A DNA stretch of 21,338 nucleotides from DASZBX01 sp035943635. Lineage in GTDB: Bacteria > Actinomycetota > Actinomycetes > Streptomycetales > Catenulisporaceae. Every line of letters begins with the position of its first letter. Positions within the stretch are counted from its first letter, which is position 1. Under the pieces are notes generated by a model that saw nothing but the letters and a program-made list of their open reading frames with translations, was not told the DNA's origin and did not search any database. Below are positions 1 through 6,539 of this stretch, piece by piece. Made by a program: the position numbers and the translations under genes. The DNA lies in contig DASZBX010000022.1 of NCBI GenBank assembly GCA_035943635.1, positions 1 through 21,338 of the forward strand. Reading direction: 5' to 3'.

Positions 1-29
1 TACAACACTTCCGCTGCTATCCATAGCCA

Positions 30-53
30 GCAGCGGCAGCGGCAGCGGCAGCC
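30..53. repeat. Hexanucleotide tandem repeat (GCAGCG, about 4 copies)
   Basis: Three exact copies of GCAGCG are followed by a fourth that diverges in its last base. In one frame on the minus strand it would encode an alanine run, but that frame has no other protein-like feature. A simple-sequence tract; function unknown. Confidence 0.6.
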
Positions 54-203
54 CGCGGTATCACATCGCCTTCAGCCCGCAAACCGCCAGCCGTAAATGC
101 CAAGCCGCCGAAGCAGCGCACTCGCGCGCGTACTTGTCCAGCGCGACCGCTGCTCGCCGTATCAGCAGTATGGTTCGCTCGACTGCTGCGGTATTTCAGG
201 GGA

Positions 204-222
204 TTGCGCGACTCTCGCGCAA
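204..222. promoter_or_regulatory. 19-bp perfect palindrome, candidate operator or small hairpin
   Basis: TTGCGCGACTCTCGCGCAA is a perfect inverted repeat with 8-bp arms and a 3-base spacer (CTC). It ends 10 bases before the left arm of the large inverted repeat. The size and symmetry suit a dimeric repressor site, but a short RNA hairpin is equally possible. No adjacent gene start is visible. Confidence 0.35.
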
Positions 223-231
223 GGCTGGGGC

Positions 232-426
232 TGTGTCGGATCGGGATCCTCGGTGGCCCAGGCGGAACGAAGACAGCCACACCGGACAGGTCCTGTCAAC
301 TCCCGCACCCGACCCACACCGACCGCGAGCAGAAAGCCCAAAGCACGCAGCCCGGGAGTTGATAGGGCCTGTCCGGTGCGGCAGGCTCCGGGCCGACTGG
401 GGCGCCGAGGAGCCCGATCCGACACA
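232..426. repeat. Imperfect inverted repeat with 74-bp arms (MITE-like or structured RNA)
   Basis: The left arm (232-305) and the reverse complement of the right arm (353-426) align without gaps over 74 bases with 62 identities by hand count, separated by 47 bases. The outer ends start TGTGTCGGATCGGG and the inner ends finish TCAACTCCCG; both ends are better conserved than the middle. No transposase is present and I see no clear target-site duplication. It could be a miniature inverted-repeat transposable element, a remnant of two inverted element ends, or a long hairpin in a transcript. Confidence 0.7.
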
Positions 427-596
427 CCCAAAAGGTAACCCACCACCCAAATGAACTGGTCCATGGGGATCCTTGGGGGTTCCTGGCCCGCCGGAGGCAC
501 AGCAGTAGCCGCAAGACAAACCAGGCGGCGCAACCAGCCACACCCCGCCCAGCGCAACCAGCGCACCTGCCCCGGCAGCCGAACCCCATCAACCGC

Positions 597-1151
597 CTAT
601 GCCGCGACAACCCCAGCCGTCGACACCTCCGAAGCCTCGCTAGTGCCGATGAGCACGGCACGGCCGACAGTGTGCTCGATCATCAATATGTGCAACAGCG
701 CCGTGCTGGCCCCCTCGGGCACCTGAAGTTTCGGCACAGACAGCGCGGTCGCACACAGAACCAGCCGGTGCACACCAGTACCGGGAGGCGGATTCACACC
801 GTGGTAGCCCATCTCACCTAGATCGTTGAGCAGGTGGCTGGCACCTTCGGGCAGCACTGCGCCGCCCACAGCACCGGCTCCTGCAGCCAAGCCGGCCGCA
901 TCGGCGGGGATGTCCTTGACGATCCAGTGCCACAACCCGCCGGGGATAGGCGCATCTGGGTCGTAGGCGGTGAGGATCACGCTCTCGGCGTTTTCGGGCA
1001 GCTGGCTCCAGCTCAGCGCAGGCGACAGACCGTCTCCCCGCTCCGGGGCATAGCAGGCGAGCGGCAACGGAGCGCCGTCTGCGAAATCGCCGCTGGTCAG
1101 CGTGAACGGAGCGGCCGGGAACGCGAGCGCGTAGGGATCATAGGCCGGCAT
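597..1151 (-). CDS. YbhB/YbcL-type PEBP (Raf kinase inhibitor-like) protein
   Basis: A 184-residue phosphatidylethanolamine-binding-protein family member of the bacterial YbhB/YbcL type. The family signature is visible: DPDAP at residues 64-68, then WHWIV, the GYHG segment at 115-118 and the H-R pair at 128-129 that lines the anion-binding pocket. Length is usual for the bacterial family. No signal peptide or membrane segment, so it should be cytoplasmic. The ATG start is preceded by AGAGGA at a normal distance. The gene is divergent from the MarR regulator with only 83 bases between them, and both operator palindromes sit in that gap, so MarR control is likely. The true ligand of bacterial PEBPs is poorly known. 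Confidence 0.9.
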   Translation of the reverse strand: MPAYDPYALAFPAAPFTLTSGDFADGAPLPLACYAPERGDGLSPALSWSQLPENAESVILTAYDPDAPIPGGLWHWIVKDIPADAAGLAAGAGAVGGAVLPEGASHLLNDLGEMGYHGVNPPPGTGVHRLVLCATALSVPKLQVPEGASTALLHILMIEHTVGRAVLIGTSEASEVSTAGVVAA

Positions 1152-1177
1152 GGGAAGTATCCTCTCGTTGCGACATT

Positions 1178-1196
1178 TATACAGCCTTGCTGTATA
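1178..1196. promoter_or_regulatory. MarR operator site 1
   Basis: TATACAGCCTTGCTGTATA is a near-perfect palindrome; its 15-bp core TACAGC-N3-GCTGTA recurs at 1210-1224 with a different spacer. It lies between the divergent PEBP and MarR starts, where MarR-family repressors usually bind. Confidence 0.7.
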
Positions 1197-1201
1197 TCTG
1201 C

Positions 1202-1228
1202 TTCAACTGTACAGCACGGCTGTAGAAT
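1202..1228 (+). promoter_or_regulatory. Putative leaderless promoter of the MarR gene
   Basis: TAGAAT at 1223-1228 fits a TANNNT -10 box and is followed by exactly six bases before the ATG at 1235, so transcription would begin at the start codon. A weak -35 (TTCAAC, 1202-1207) lies 15 bases upstream. There is no ribosome binding site, which agrees with a leaderless mRNA. The second operator overlaps the -35 to -10 spacer and the first two bases of the -10 box. Confidence 0.5.
1210..1224. promoter_or_regulatory. MarR operator site 2
   Basis: TACAGCACGGCTGTA has the same perfect 6-bp arms as site 1. The two centres are 30 bp apart, about three helical turns, placing both dimers on nearly the same DNA face. 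This site overlaps the -10 box of the regulator itself, implying autorepression. Confidence 0.7.
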
Positions 1229-1234
1229 ATGTAA

Positions 1235-1777
1235 ATGGAGCAATCGACGCTGAGTGCAACGGTTCAAGACCCCGGCCAGGACCAGCCTCAAAACCAGGTG
1301 CAGGACCGAGCGCAAGGCCAGGCACAAGGCAAGGCGCAAGACCAAGCCGAGGAACTGCGAGCAGCGATCGGCCGGTTCGTCCGGCAGGTGCGGCATGAAG
1401 ACGGCCTGCCGGGCGGCCAGGCCGCCGCGCTGGGGCATCTGTCCCGGGACGGCGCTCTGGCCATCACGGACCTGGCCGATCGTGAGCGCGTGCGACACCA
1501 GTCGATGGCGAGGACGGTTCGTTTGCTGGCCGATCAGGCGTTGGTTGAGGTCGCGGCGGACGAGCGGGATCGGCGGCGGGTCGTGGTCGGGATAACGGCG
1601 TTGGGGGAATCGGTGCTCGGAGCCGACCGGACAAAGCGCTCGGCGCGGATTGCCGACGCGCTCATCGATCGGCTCTCCCCCGCGGAGCGCGCGCTGCTCG
1701 CGCAGATGCCTGCGCTGCTCGACAAGCTGACGATGTACGGGGATATGGACTCAGCTGGAGAAGAAGACTCGGAATAG
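1235..1777 (+). CDS. MarR-family transcriptional regulator
   Basis: A 180-residue winged-helix regulator. From about residue 40 the MarR fold can be followed: a dimerisation helix, a helix-turn-helix around 'ALAITDLADRERVRHQSMAR', then the wing containing DERDRRRVVV, the usual D-x-R-D-x-R-R pattern, and C-terminal dimerisation helices. Before it lies an unusual Gln/Asp-rich tail of about 35 residues made of AQ, GQ and DQ dipeptides, encoded by short imperfect repeats and atypical of the family. The start follows a leaderless promoter with two operators overlapping. Likely targets are itself, the divergent PEBP gene and perhaps the MMPL exporter downstream. The ligand cannot be inferred. Confidence 0.88.
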   Translation: MEQSTLSATVQDPGQDQPQNQVQDRAQGQAQGKAQDQAEELRAAIGRFVRQVRHEDGLPGGQAAALGHLSRDGALAITDLADRERVRHQSMARTVRLLADQALVEVAADERDRRRVVVGITALGESVLGADRTKRSARIADALIDRLSPAERALLAQMPALLDKLTMYGDMDSAGEEDSE

Positions 1778-1862
1778 GTGGATGGGCGAGCAGCTTGATA
1801 TCGCGAAATATGGCGCTGGGAGCGATCTGAGCTGGGGTGATGCGGGAATTTCGAGTGCGGGG

Positions 1863-1880
1863 CTACCACATTCTTGGTAG
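1863..1880. promoter_or_regulatory. Candidate operator CTACCA-N6-TGGTAG
   Basis: Perfect 6-bp arms with a 6-base spacer, in a locally AT-richer stretch upstream of the MMPL gene. It differs from the MarR palindromes, so another regulator would be needed. It is 230 bases from the start codon, which weakens the case. Confidence 0.3.
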
Positions 1881-2050
1881 GTCGAAAGGCGGCTCGTAGT
1901 ACCAGCGGCTGAGGTCGGAAGCACACGTGGGGGCGACGACGCGAGCTCTGTGGGCGAAGAGAATCGCTGTTGGCTGGGACATCGGCTCGTGCTGCGCGCT
2001 TGCTGGGCTTTCGTCGCGACCAGACCTGATCCAGACCAGCCTGACCAAAA

Positions 2051-2087
<37 letters not shown>

Positions 2088-2110
2088 AAGTCCATCGCTC
2101 CGGAGGCCCG

Positions 2111-4377
2111 ATGTCCGCCCTTGCCCGCTGGTGTTTCCAGCATCGTTTCGCCGTATTACTGCTATGGGTCGTGGGCATGCTGGGCCTCGGCGCCGCCGGC
2201 AACGCGTTGGGCGTGAACTACGCCAACAGCTTCTCCCTCCCCGGCACCGAATCAACCAAAGCCCTGACCCTCCTCCAAACCCAGCTCGCGTCCCAGTCCG
2301 GTGACCAGGACACGATCGTGTGGCAAACGTCAGCCGGCACAGTCCACGACGCGCAGGTCGAGAGCACAATGACCGCGACGCTCGGCAAGATCGCGAAGCT
2401 GCCCGAGGTCGCAGGCGTCCGCAGCCCCTACGACACCACGGGCGCGGTGCAGATCAGCAAAGACGGCCGCACCGCATACGCGCTGGTCAACTTCACCAAG
2501 CAGGCCAACCTCCTCGACACTGCGGACATCACCGCGGTCATCAACACAGCCCAAGCAGCATCCCCCCCACACTCAGCGTCCAGCTCACCGGCAACGCAAT
2601 CGACCAGGTCGCGCAGGTCAAGCCATCAGCCAGTGAAGGAATCGGCATCCTGGCGGCCGCGGTCGTGCTGTTCATCGCCTTCGGGTCGTTGTTCGCGATG
2701 ATCCTGCCGATCCTCACCGCCGTCTTCGGGCTCGGCGCCGGCATCCTCGCGGTCGACCTGCTCACCCATGCCTTCTCCATCGCGCAGCTCGCGCCGACCT
2801 TGTCCGCCCTGATCGGCTTGGGCGTCGGGATCGACTACGCACTTTTCATCGTCACCCGACACCGACGTGGGCTGATGCGTGGCCTGTCGCCGGAGGAATC
2901 GGCCGTCATCGCGCTGAACACGTCCGGGCGAGCAGTCCTGTTCGCGGGTGGCACAGTGTGTATCGCGCTTGTCGGGATGCTCGTGCTCGGGGTCTCGTTC
3001 CTCAACGGCGTCGGGATCGCGGCGGCGTTGACCGTCCTCTTCACGGTCCTGTCCGCGGTCACGCTGTTGCCCGCGCTGCTCGGCATCCTCGGCACGCGGG
3101 TGCTTTCCCGGCGGCAGCGGCGCGTGTTGGCCGAGCGGGGGCCGGAGCCGGCAGAGGCCAGCGGGTTCTGGGCGCGGTGGGCGGCGTTCGTCGAGCGGCG
3201 GCCGAAGACGCTGTCGGTCGCGGCATTGGCCGTGCTGGTCGCGCTCGTGATCCCGGTCGCTTCGCTGCGGCTGGGCCACGCGGACGACGGCACCGCGCCG
3301 ACCTCTTCGACCAGTCGCAAGGCCTACGACATGCTGGCAGAGGGCTTCGGAGCCGGGTTCAACGGGCCGCTCCAGGTCGTCGTCCAATTCGGCGCCGCGG
3401 GCGATGGCGGCAGCGGCAGCGGAGCAACCTCAACCAGCAACGCAACAGCCTTCACCTCCCTGACCAACGCACTCCGCACAGCACCCGACGTAGCAGCAGT
3501 CCAAGCGGTCCCGTCGCGGCCGGGTGCGACGATCGGCATCATCGAGGTGTACCCGGACTCGTCTCCTGCCTCCGCCGCCACGACCGACCTGATTGCGAAC
3601 CTACGCTCGACGGTCATCCCGCACGCCCGCGCCGGAACGTCGATGACCGTGTACGTCACCGGCGCGACAGCCATCTTCTACGACTTCGCGAACGTCATCG
3701 ACGGCAAGTTGCCGCTGTTCATCGGCGTGATCATCGCGCTCGGCTTCCTGCTCCTGCTGCTGGCGTTCCGCAGTCTCGGGGTTCCGGCCATGGCGGCGGT
3801 GATGAACCTGCTCGGGGCCGGTGCGGCGTTCGGTGTGGTGGTCGCGGTGTTCCAGTGGGGCTGGGGGCTGAACATGCTCGGGTTGGGCACGGCCGGGCCG
3901 GTGGAGGCGTTCTTGCCGGTCCTGATGCTCTCGATCCTGTTCGGGCTCTCGATGGACTACCAGGTGTTCCTGGTCTCCCGCATGCACGAGGAGTGGGTGC
4001 ACACGGGCGACAGCAAGCGCGCCGTACGCATCGGGCAGGCGGAGACCGGCCGGGTGATCACTGCGGCGGCGACCATCATGATCTGCGTGTTCCTGGCCTT
4101 CGTGTTCGGCGGGCAGCGAGTCATCGCCGAGTTCGGAATCGGGTTGGCGTCGGCGGTCGCGATCGACGCGTTCCTGATCCGCACGATCCTGGTCCCGGCC
4201 TCAATGCAGCTGCTCGGACGGGCGAACTGGTGGCTGCCGTGGTGGCTGGGCCGGATCCTTCCGCACCTGTCGGTCGACCCGCCGGACGAGCAGGGCGCGG
4301 GCATCGGCGCGGACATCAAGGCGGGCGTGAGCGCGGGCGAGGAAGAGTTGCCTGCTGAGGCGTCGTCCGCACGATAG
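2111..4377 (+). pseudogene. MMPL/RND-family exporter, broken by a one-base frameshift
   Basis: Together the two frames encode a full-length MMPL-type exporter of about 755 residues: an N-terminal membrane helix, an outer loop, a bundle of helices with GVGIDYALF, a second large loop, and a second bundle with LSMDYQVF. The Asp-Tyr pairs are the conserved proton-relay positions of the family. The start has GGAGG four bases upstream and the typical LARWCFQHR opening. The frame beginning at 2111 is protein-like up to TAQAAS near 2563 and then fails; homology resumes at once in the -1 frame (PPTLSVQLTG) and runs to TAG at 4375. The switch lies in a run of seven C at 2562-2568; one extra C restores the gene. 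It may be a real mutation, slip-strand switching, or a sequencing error. The substrate is unknown. Confidence 0.85.
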
Positions 4378-4408
4378 GCACCACCTAAAGTAAGAGCTGG
4401 ACGGCAAA

Positions 4409-4446
4409 CGCGGGCCGGAAGCGGAAAAGTGCGCTTCCGGCCCGCG
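4409..4446 (+). terminator. Strong intrinsic hairpin terminator after the MMPL gene
   Basis: A perfect 15-bp stem (4409-4423 with 4432-4446) closes an 8-base A-rich loop, 31 bases after the MMPL stop codon. No T tract follows, as is usual for actinobacterial hairpin terminators. It separates the exporter from the fragment at 4470. Confidence 0.85.
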
Positions 4447-4469
4447 CGGCCGGGCGAGAGGAACGCGCG

Positions 4470-4678
4470 ATGACGCTTCGAACCGAACCGCAGCCGATAC
4501 CGCGGCGTGCCCTGGCCAGTGCGGAGCCCTACGGTGGGACCGGGCAGATCCTCGGGCCGGTGCGGCGCCTGTTCCGTGAGCGGCCCATCCTCTGGGACTT
4601 CGTATTGGCGCTGGGCGGGTTCGCCGTCGCCGCCATGCCGACCGCTTACGCAGCCCAGACGCAGCTGCACGCGGCGCT
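4470..4678 (+). pseudogene. 5' fragment of a membrane protein, possibly a sensor histidine kinase
   Basis: A start with GAGAGGAA upstream opens a credible protein: a polar N-terminus of about 40 residues, then one hydrophobic helix (FVLALGGFAVAAMPTAYAA). The arrangement of an arginine-rich juxtamembrane stretch and first helix resembles actinobacterial sensor kinases, but no catalytic part remains, so the assignment is tentative. At about 4665-4680 the sequence becomes the reverse complement of an MFS exporter gene and the frame continues only as antisense to 4814. The gene has lost its 3' portion through a deletion or inversion. Confidence 0.5.
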
Positions 4679-5152
4679 CCGGGCCTGGTTCTGGGCGAGC
4701 GCGGCCAGGACCTCGTCCGGCTCGACCACGACCGGTACGCCGGCGCGTTCGGCGAGGTTGAAGCCGACGAACAGGGTGCCCTCGATGAACGCGACCACCA
4801 GGATCTGCGGGTAGGGCACGTGCCACAGGGCGGCGGCGAGCGGGATGCTGCCGAGGGCGAGCAGCCGTCCGGCGTCGCACGCGAGCATGATTTTGCGCCG
4901 GTCGCCGCGGTCCACCAGGATTCCGGCCGGGATCTGGGCCAGCAGGTAGGGCGCCGTGCCGACCGCGCCGACCAGGCCGGCCCGGATCGCGGATCCGGTC
5001 ATGGCCAGGACGAGCAGCGGATAGGCGAGCCAGGAGATCTGCGAGCCGAGCACCGAGACCACCTGGCCGGTCCACAGCAGGCGGAAGTCGCGGTTGCGGC
5101 GCAGCGGGGTGTCGGCGCCGAATCCGCGCCGGCGGCGGGTCGTCTCATCCAT
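4646..5152 (-). pseudogene. MFS exporter, truncated to its N-terminal third
   Basis: The protein begins MDETTRRRRG, with AAGGAG five bases before the ATG at 5152; longer upstream frames lack a binding site. It follows the N-terminal half of an MFS drug exporter of the actinobacterial macrolide-efflux type: FRLLWTGQVVSVLGSQ in helix 1, then helix 2, the loop motif VDRGDRRKIML (motif A-like), and helices to the conserved segment LAALAQNQAR. There, at about 4679, homology stops, and 10 unrelated residues lead to a stop at 4646. A full protein would be about 400-420 residues, so roughly 60 percent is missing. The remnant cannot form a transporter. Confidence 0.8.
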
Positions 5153-5477
5153 CAGGGCTCCTTGCGGACCTGGTGGCGGCGCGGGAGCGGCGCAGGCCGA
5201 GCAGCCCGGGTGCGGCCGGCCAGGGGTCGGGCGGGGGTCAGGCAGGACTGAATCAGAGATCGACCGTACCACCGGAGCCACCGGAAAGCCGGAAGCGCCG
5301 GGCGGGCGGGCCCGGCTCGCCGGTCGGACGCGGCGAGGTCGGCCGGGCCGCGCGCCAGGGTTCGCCCACCTGTCCGCGGGCCCCGTGCGGCCCATACTCC
5401 CTGTCCCCGCGCGGCTGCCGGCCGTGATCTTCTCAGGACGCTCGCGGAAAAGCCGCCGCCTTTAGTACGATCAGCCA
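5153..5477. other. Divergent intergenic region, MFS remnant and DUF4916 gene
   Basis: 325 bases of very GC-rich sequence. The only clear signal is the leaderless -10 box of the DUF4916 gene at its right end and the AAGGAG of the MFS remnant at its left end. No protein-like frame or strong hairpin was recognised. Confidence 0.5.
5466..5471 (+). promoter_or_regulatory. Leaderless -10 box of the DUF4916 gene
   Basis: TACGAT fits TANNNT and is followed by exactly six bases (CAGCCA) before the ATG at 5478, the same geometry as at the MarR gene. No ribosome binding site is present. No good -35 was seen. Confidence 0.55.
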
Positions 5478-6014
5478 ATGTCCGAAGTGATCGAAACCGC
5501 ACCTGGCTGGCTCTCCCGCGATGAGCTCGAAGCGGCCCGAGCACGGCTGCCGATCCTGTACGTCGAAGCCGTACCCGTGCGGGTCGACGACAGCGGGGAG
5601 GTCACCCGGATCGGGCTGCTGCTGCGCATCACCCCCGAGGGCGAGGTCAGCCGCGCGTTCGTCTCCGGCCGAGTGCAGCACCACGAGCGCGTCCGGGACG
5701 CCCTGCTGCGCCATCTGGAGAAGGACCTCGGCCCGATGGCGCTGCCGCAGATCCCGGCGTCGCTGCAACCGTTCACCGTCGCGGAGTACTTCCCGACCGA
5801 GGGCGTGACGCCGTACCACGACCCGCGCCAGCACGCGGTCGCGCTCGCGTACATCGTCCCGGTGGTCGGCGACTGCCGCCCGCGGCAGGACGCGCTCGAC
5901 CTGGTCTGGTTCAGCCCGCAGGAGGCCTGCTCGCCGGTGGTGCAGCAGGAGATGTGGGGCGGTCAGGGGCTGCTGCTCAAGCAGGCTTTGGCGCATGTCG
6001 GGCGCTTGTTCTGA
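5478..6014 (+). CDS. DUF4916 / NUDIX-like family protein
   Basis: A 178-residue protein matching the actinobacterial DUF4916 family: the opening GWLSRDELEAARARLPILYV, the strand AVPVRVDDSGEV, and the helix region SGRVQHHERVRDALLRHLEKDLGPMALPQ. This last segment occupies the place of a Nudix box but lacks the canonical R-E-x-x-E-E catalytic glutamates, so hydrolysis of a nucleoside diphosphate derivative is uncertain. The C-terminal part (ALAYIVPVVGDC, LVWFSPQEA) fits the remaining Nudix-fold strands. No membrane segment is present. It converges on the STAND operon, whose last gene ends 53 bases away on the other strand. Confidence 0.8.
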   Translation: MSEVIETAPGWLSRDELEAARARLPILYVEAVPVRVDDSGEVTRIGLLLRITPEGEVSRAFVSGRVQHHERVRDALLRHLEKDLGPMALPQIPASLQPFTVAEYFPTEGVTPYHDPRQHAVALAYIVPVVGDCRPRQDALDLVWFSPQEACSPVVQQEMWGGQGLLLKQALAHVGRLF

Positions 6015-6067
6015 TCGGTTCGGCGGGCACGGCGACCACCGCTCGTTCCACTGCCGCAGCAGGTCGC

Positions 6068-6529
6068 TCATGCGGTGGCGGCGTGCTCCGGCGCGCTCGG
6101 GTGTGCGGCGGTGGCTCCGTGGGCGATCTGGGCGGCGGCCTTGACCGCGGTGTCCACGGTCGGGTTGGCGATCACGTCGAGGACCGCGGGGGCGATGGCG
6201 GGCAGGTTCGCGGCGAACCATTCGCGGACCCGGGTGACCGTTCCGGCGTCCGGCGGGGACTTCTTCGCGGCCGCGTCGAGCGCGGCGACATGGTCCAGCG
6301 CGGGGACCTTGAGCAGGCCGGCCTGCGATTGCACGAGGTTGCGCAGCGAGGACAGGGCCGCGTCCAGCTGGGCGGTGTCAGCCTGGGTGTTCACCGTGGA
6401 GTTCTGGACGAACGTGTTGCCGGTGCCCACGGTGACCGTGGCGCCTTGGATTCCGGTGATGTTGACGTTGTTGAACTGAGGCGTGGCGGGCTGGTTGGTG
6501 GTCTCGGCCTTGTTCCGGCGCCAGGGCAT
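6068..6529 (-). CDS. Small protein with amyloid-like N-terminal segment and helical C-terminal domain
   Basis: A 153-residue protein of unknown family, the last gene of the STAND operon. It begins 10 bases after the stop of the preceding gene, with AAAGGAA overlapping that stop, so translation is probably coupled. After a basic start (MPWRRNK), residues 22-43 (VNITGIQGATVTVGTGNTFV...) align with the N-terminal segments of both upstream NTPases and are rich in short beta strands and Asn/Thr/Gln. Residues 53-150 are predicted helical: LDAALSSLRNLVQSQAG, then LDHVAALDAAAKK, then REWFAANLPAIAPAVLDVIA, the last being amphipathic or weakly hydrophobic. It could be the effector or adaptor of the two receptors; that is inferred from context only. 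Confidence 0.75.
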   Translation of the reverse strand: MPWRRNKAETTNQPATPQFNNVNITGIQGATVTVGTGNTFVQNSTVNTQADTAQLDAALSSLRNLVQSQAGLLKVPALDHVAALDAAAKKSPPDAGTVTRVREWFAANLPAIAPAVLDVIANPTVDTAVKAAAQIAHGATAAHPSAPEHAATA

Positions 6530-6539
6530 GGGATTCCTT

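Larger units (their letters stand above)
1..596. other. No convincing gene; repeat-rich leader region
   Basis: Several overlapping open frames of 87-134 codons cross this stretch, but none has a recognisable domain, a ribosome binding site or a plausible composition, and they run across the inverted repeat on both strands. What it does hold is a short GCAGCG hexamer tract near the edge, a 19-bp palindrome at 204-222 and a 195-bp inverted-repeat element at 232-426. From 427 to 596 I see nothing I can name. It lies downstream of the PEBP gene, which ends at 597 on the minus strand. Confidence 0.6.

Noticed and set aside
17..280. 87-codon minus-strand frame ending in an alanine run
   Set aside because: The alanine run is the hexamer repeat; the rest has no protein-like character.
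162..566. 134-codon minus-strand frame across the inverted repeat
   Set aside because: It translates both arms of the inverted repeat and has no recognisable domain or binding site.
2562..2568. Programmed -1 ribosomal frameshift in the MMPL gene as the default reading
   Set aside because: The C-CCC-CCA context could slip, but MMPL exporters are normally single-frame genes and no stimulatory structure was identified; mutation, slippage or sequencing error is simpler.
5433..6221. Minus-strand frame with an ATG overlapping the stop of the small operon protein (ATGA at 6068-6071)
   Set aside because: Beyond about 20 codons it is the antisense of the DUF4916 gene, with arginine- and aspartate-rich shadow composition and no domain; the overlap is coincidental.
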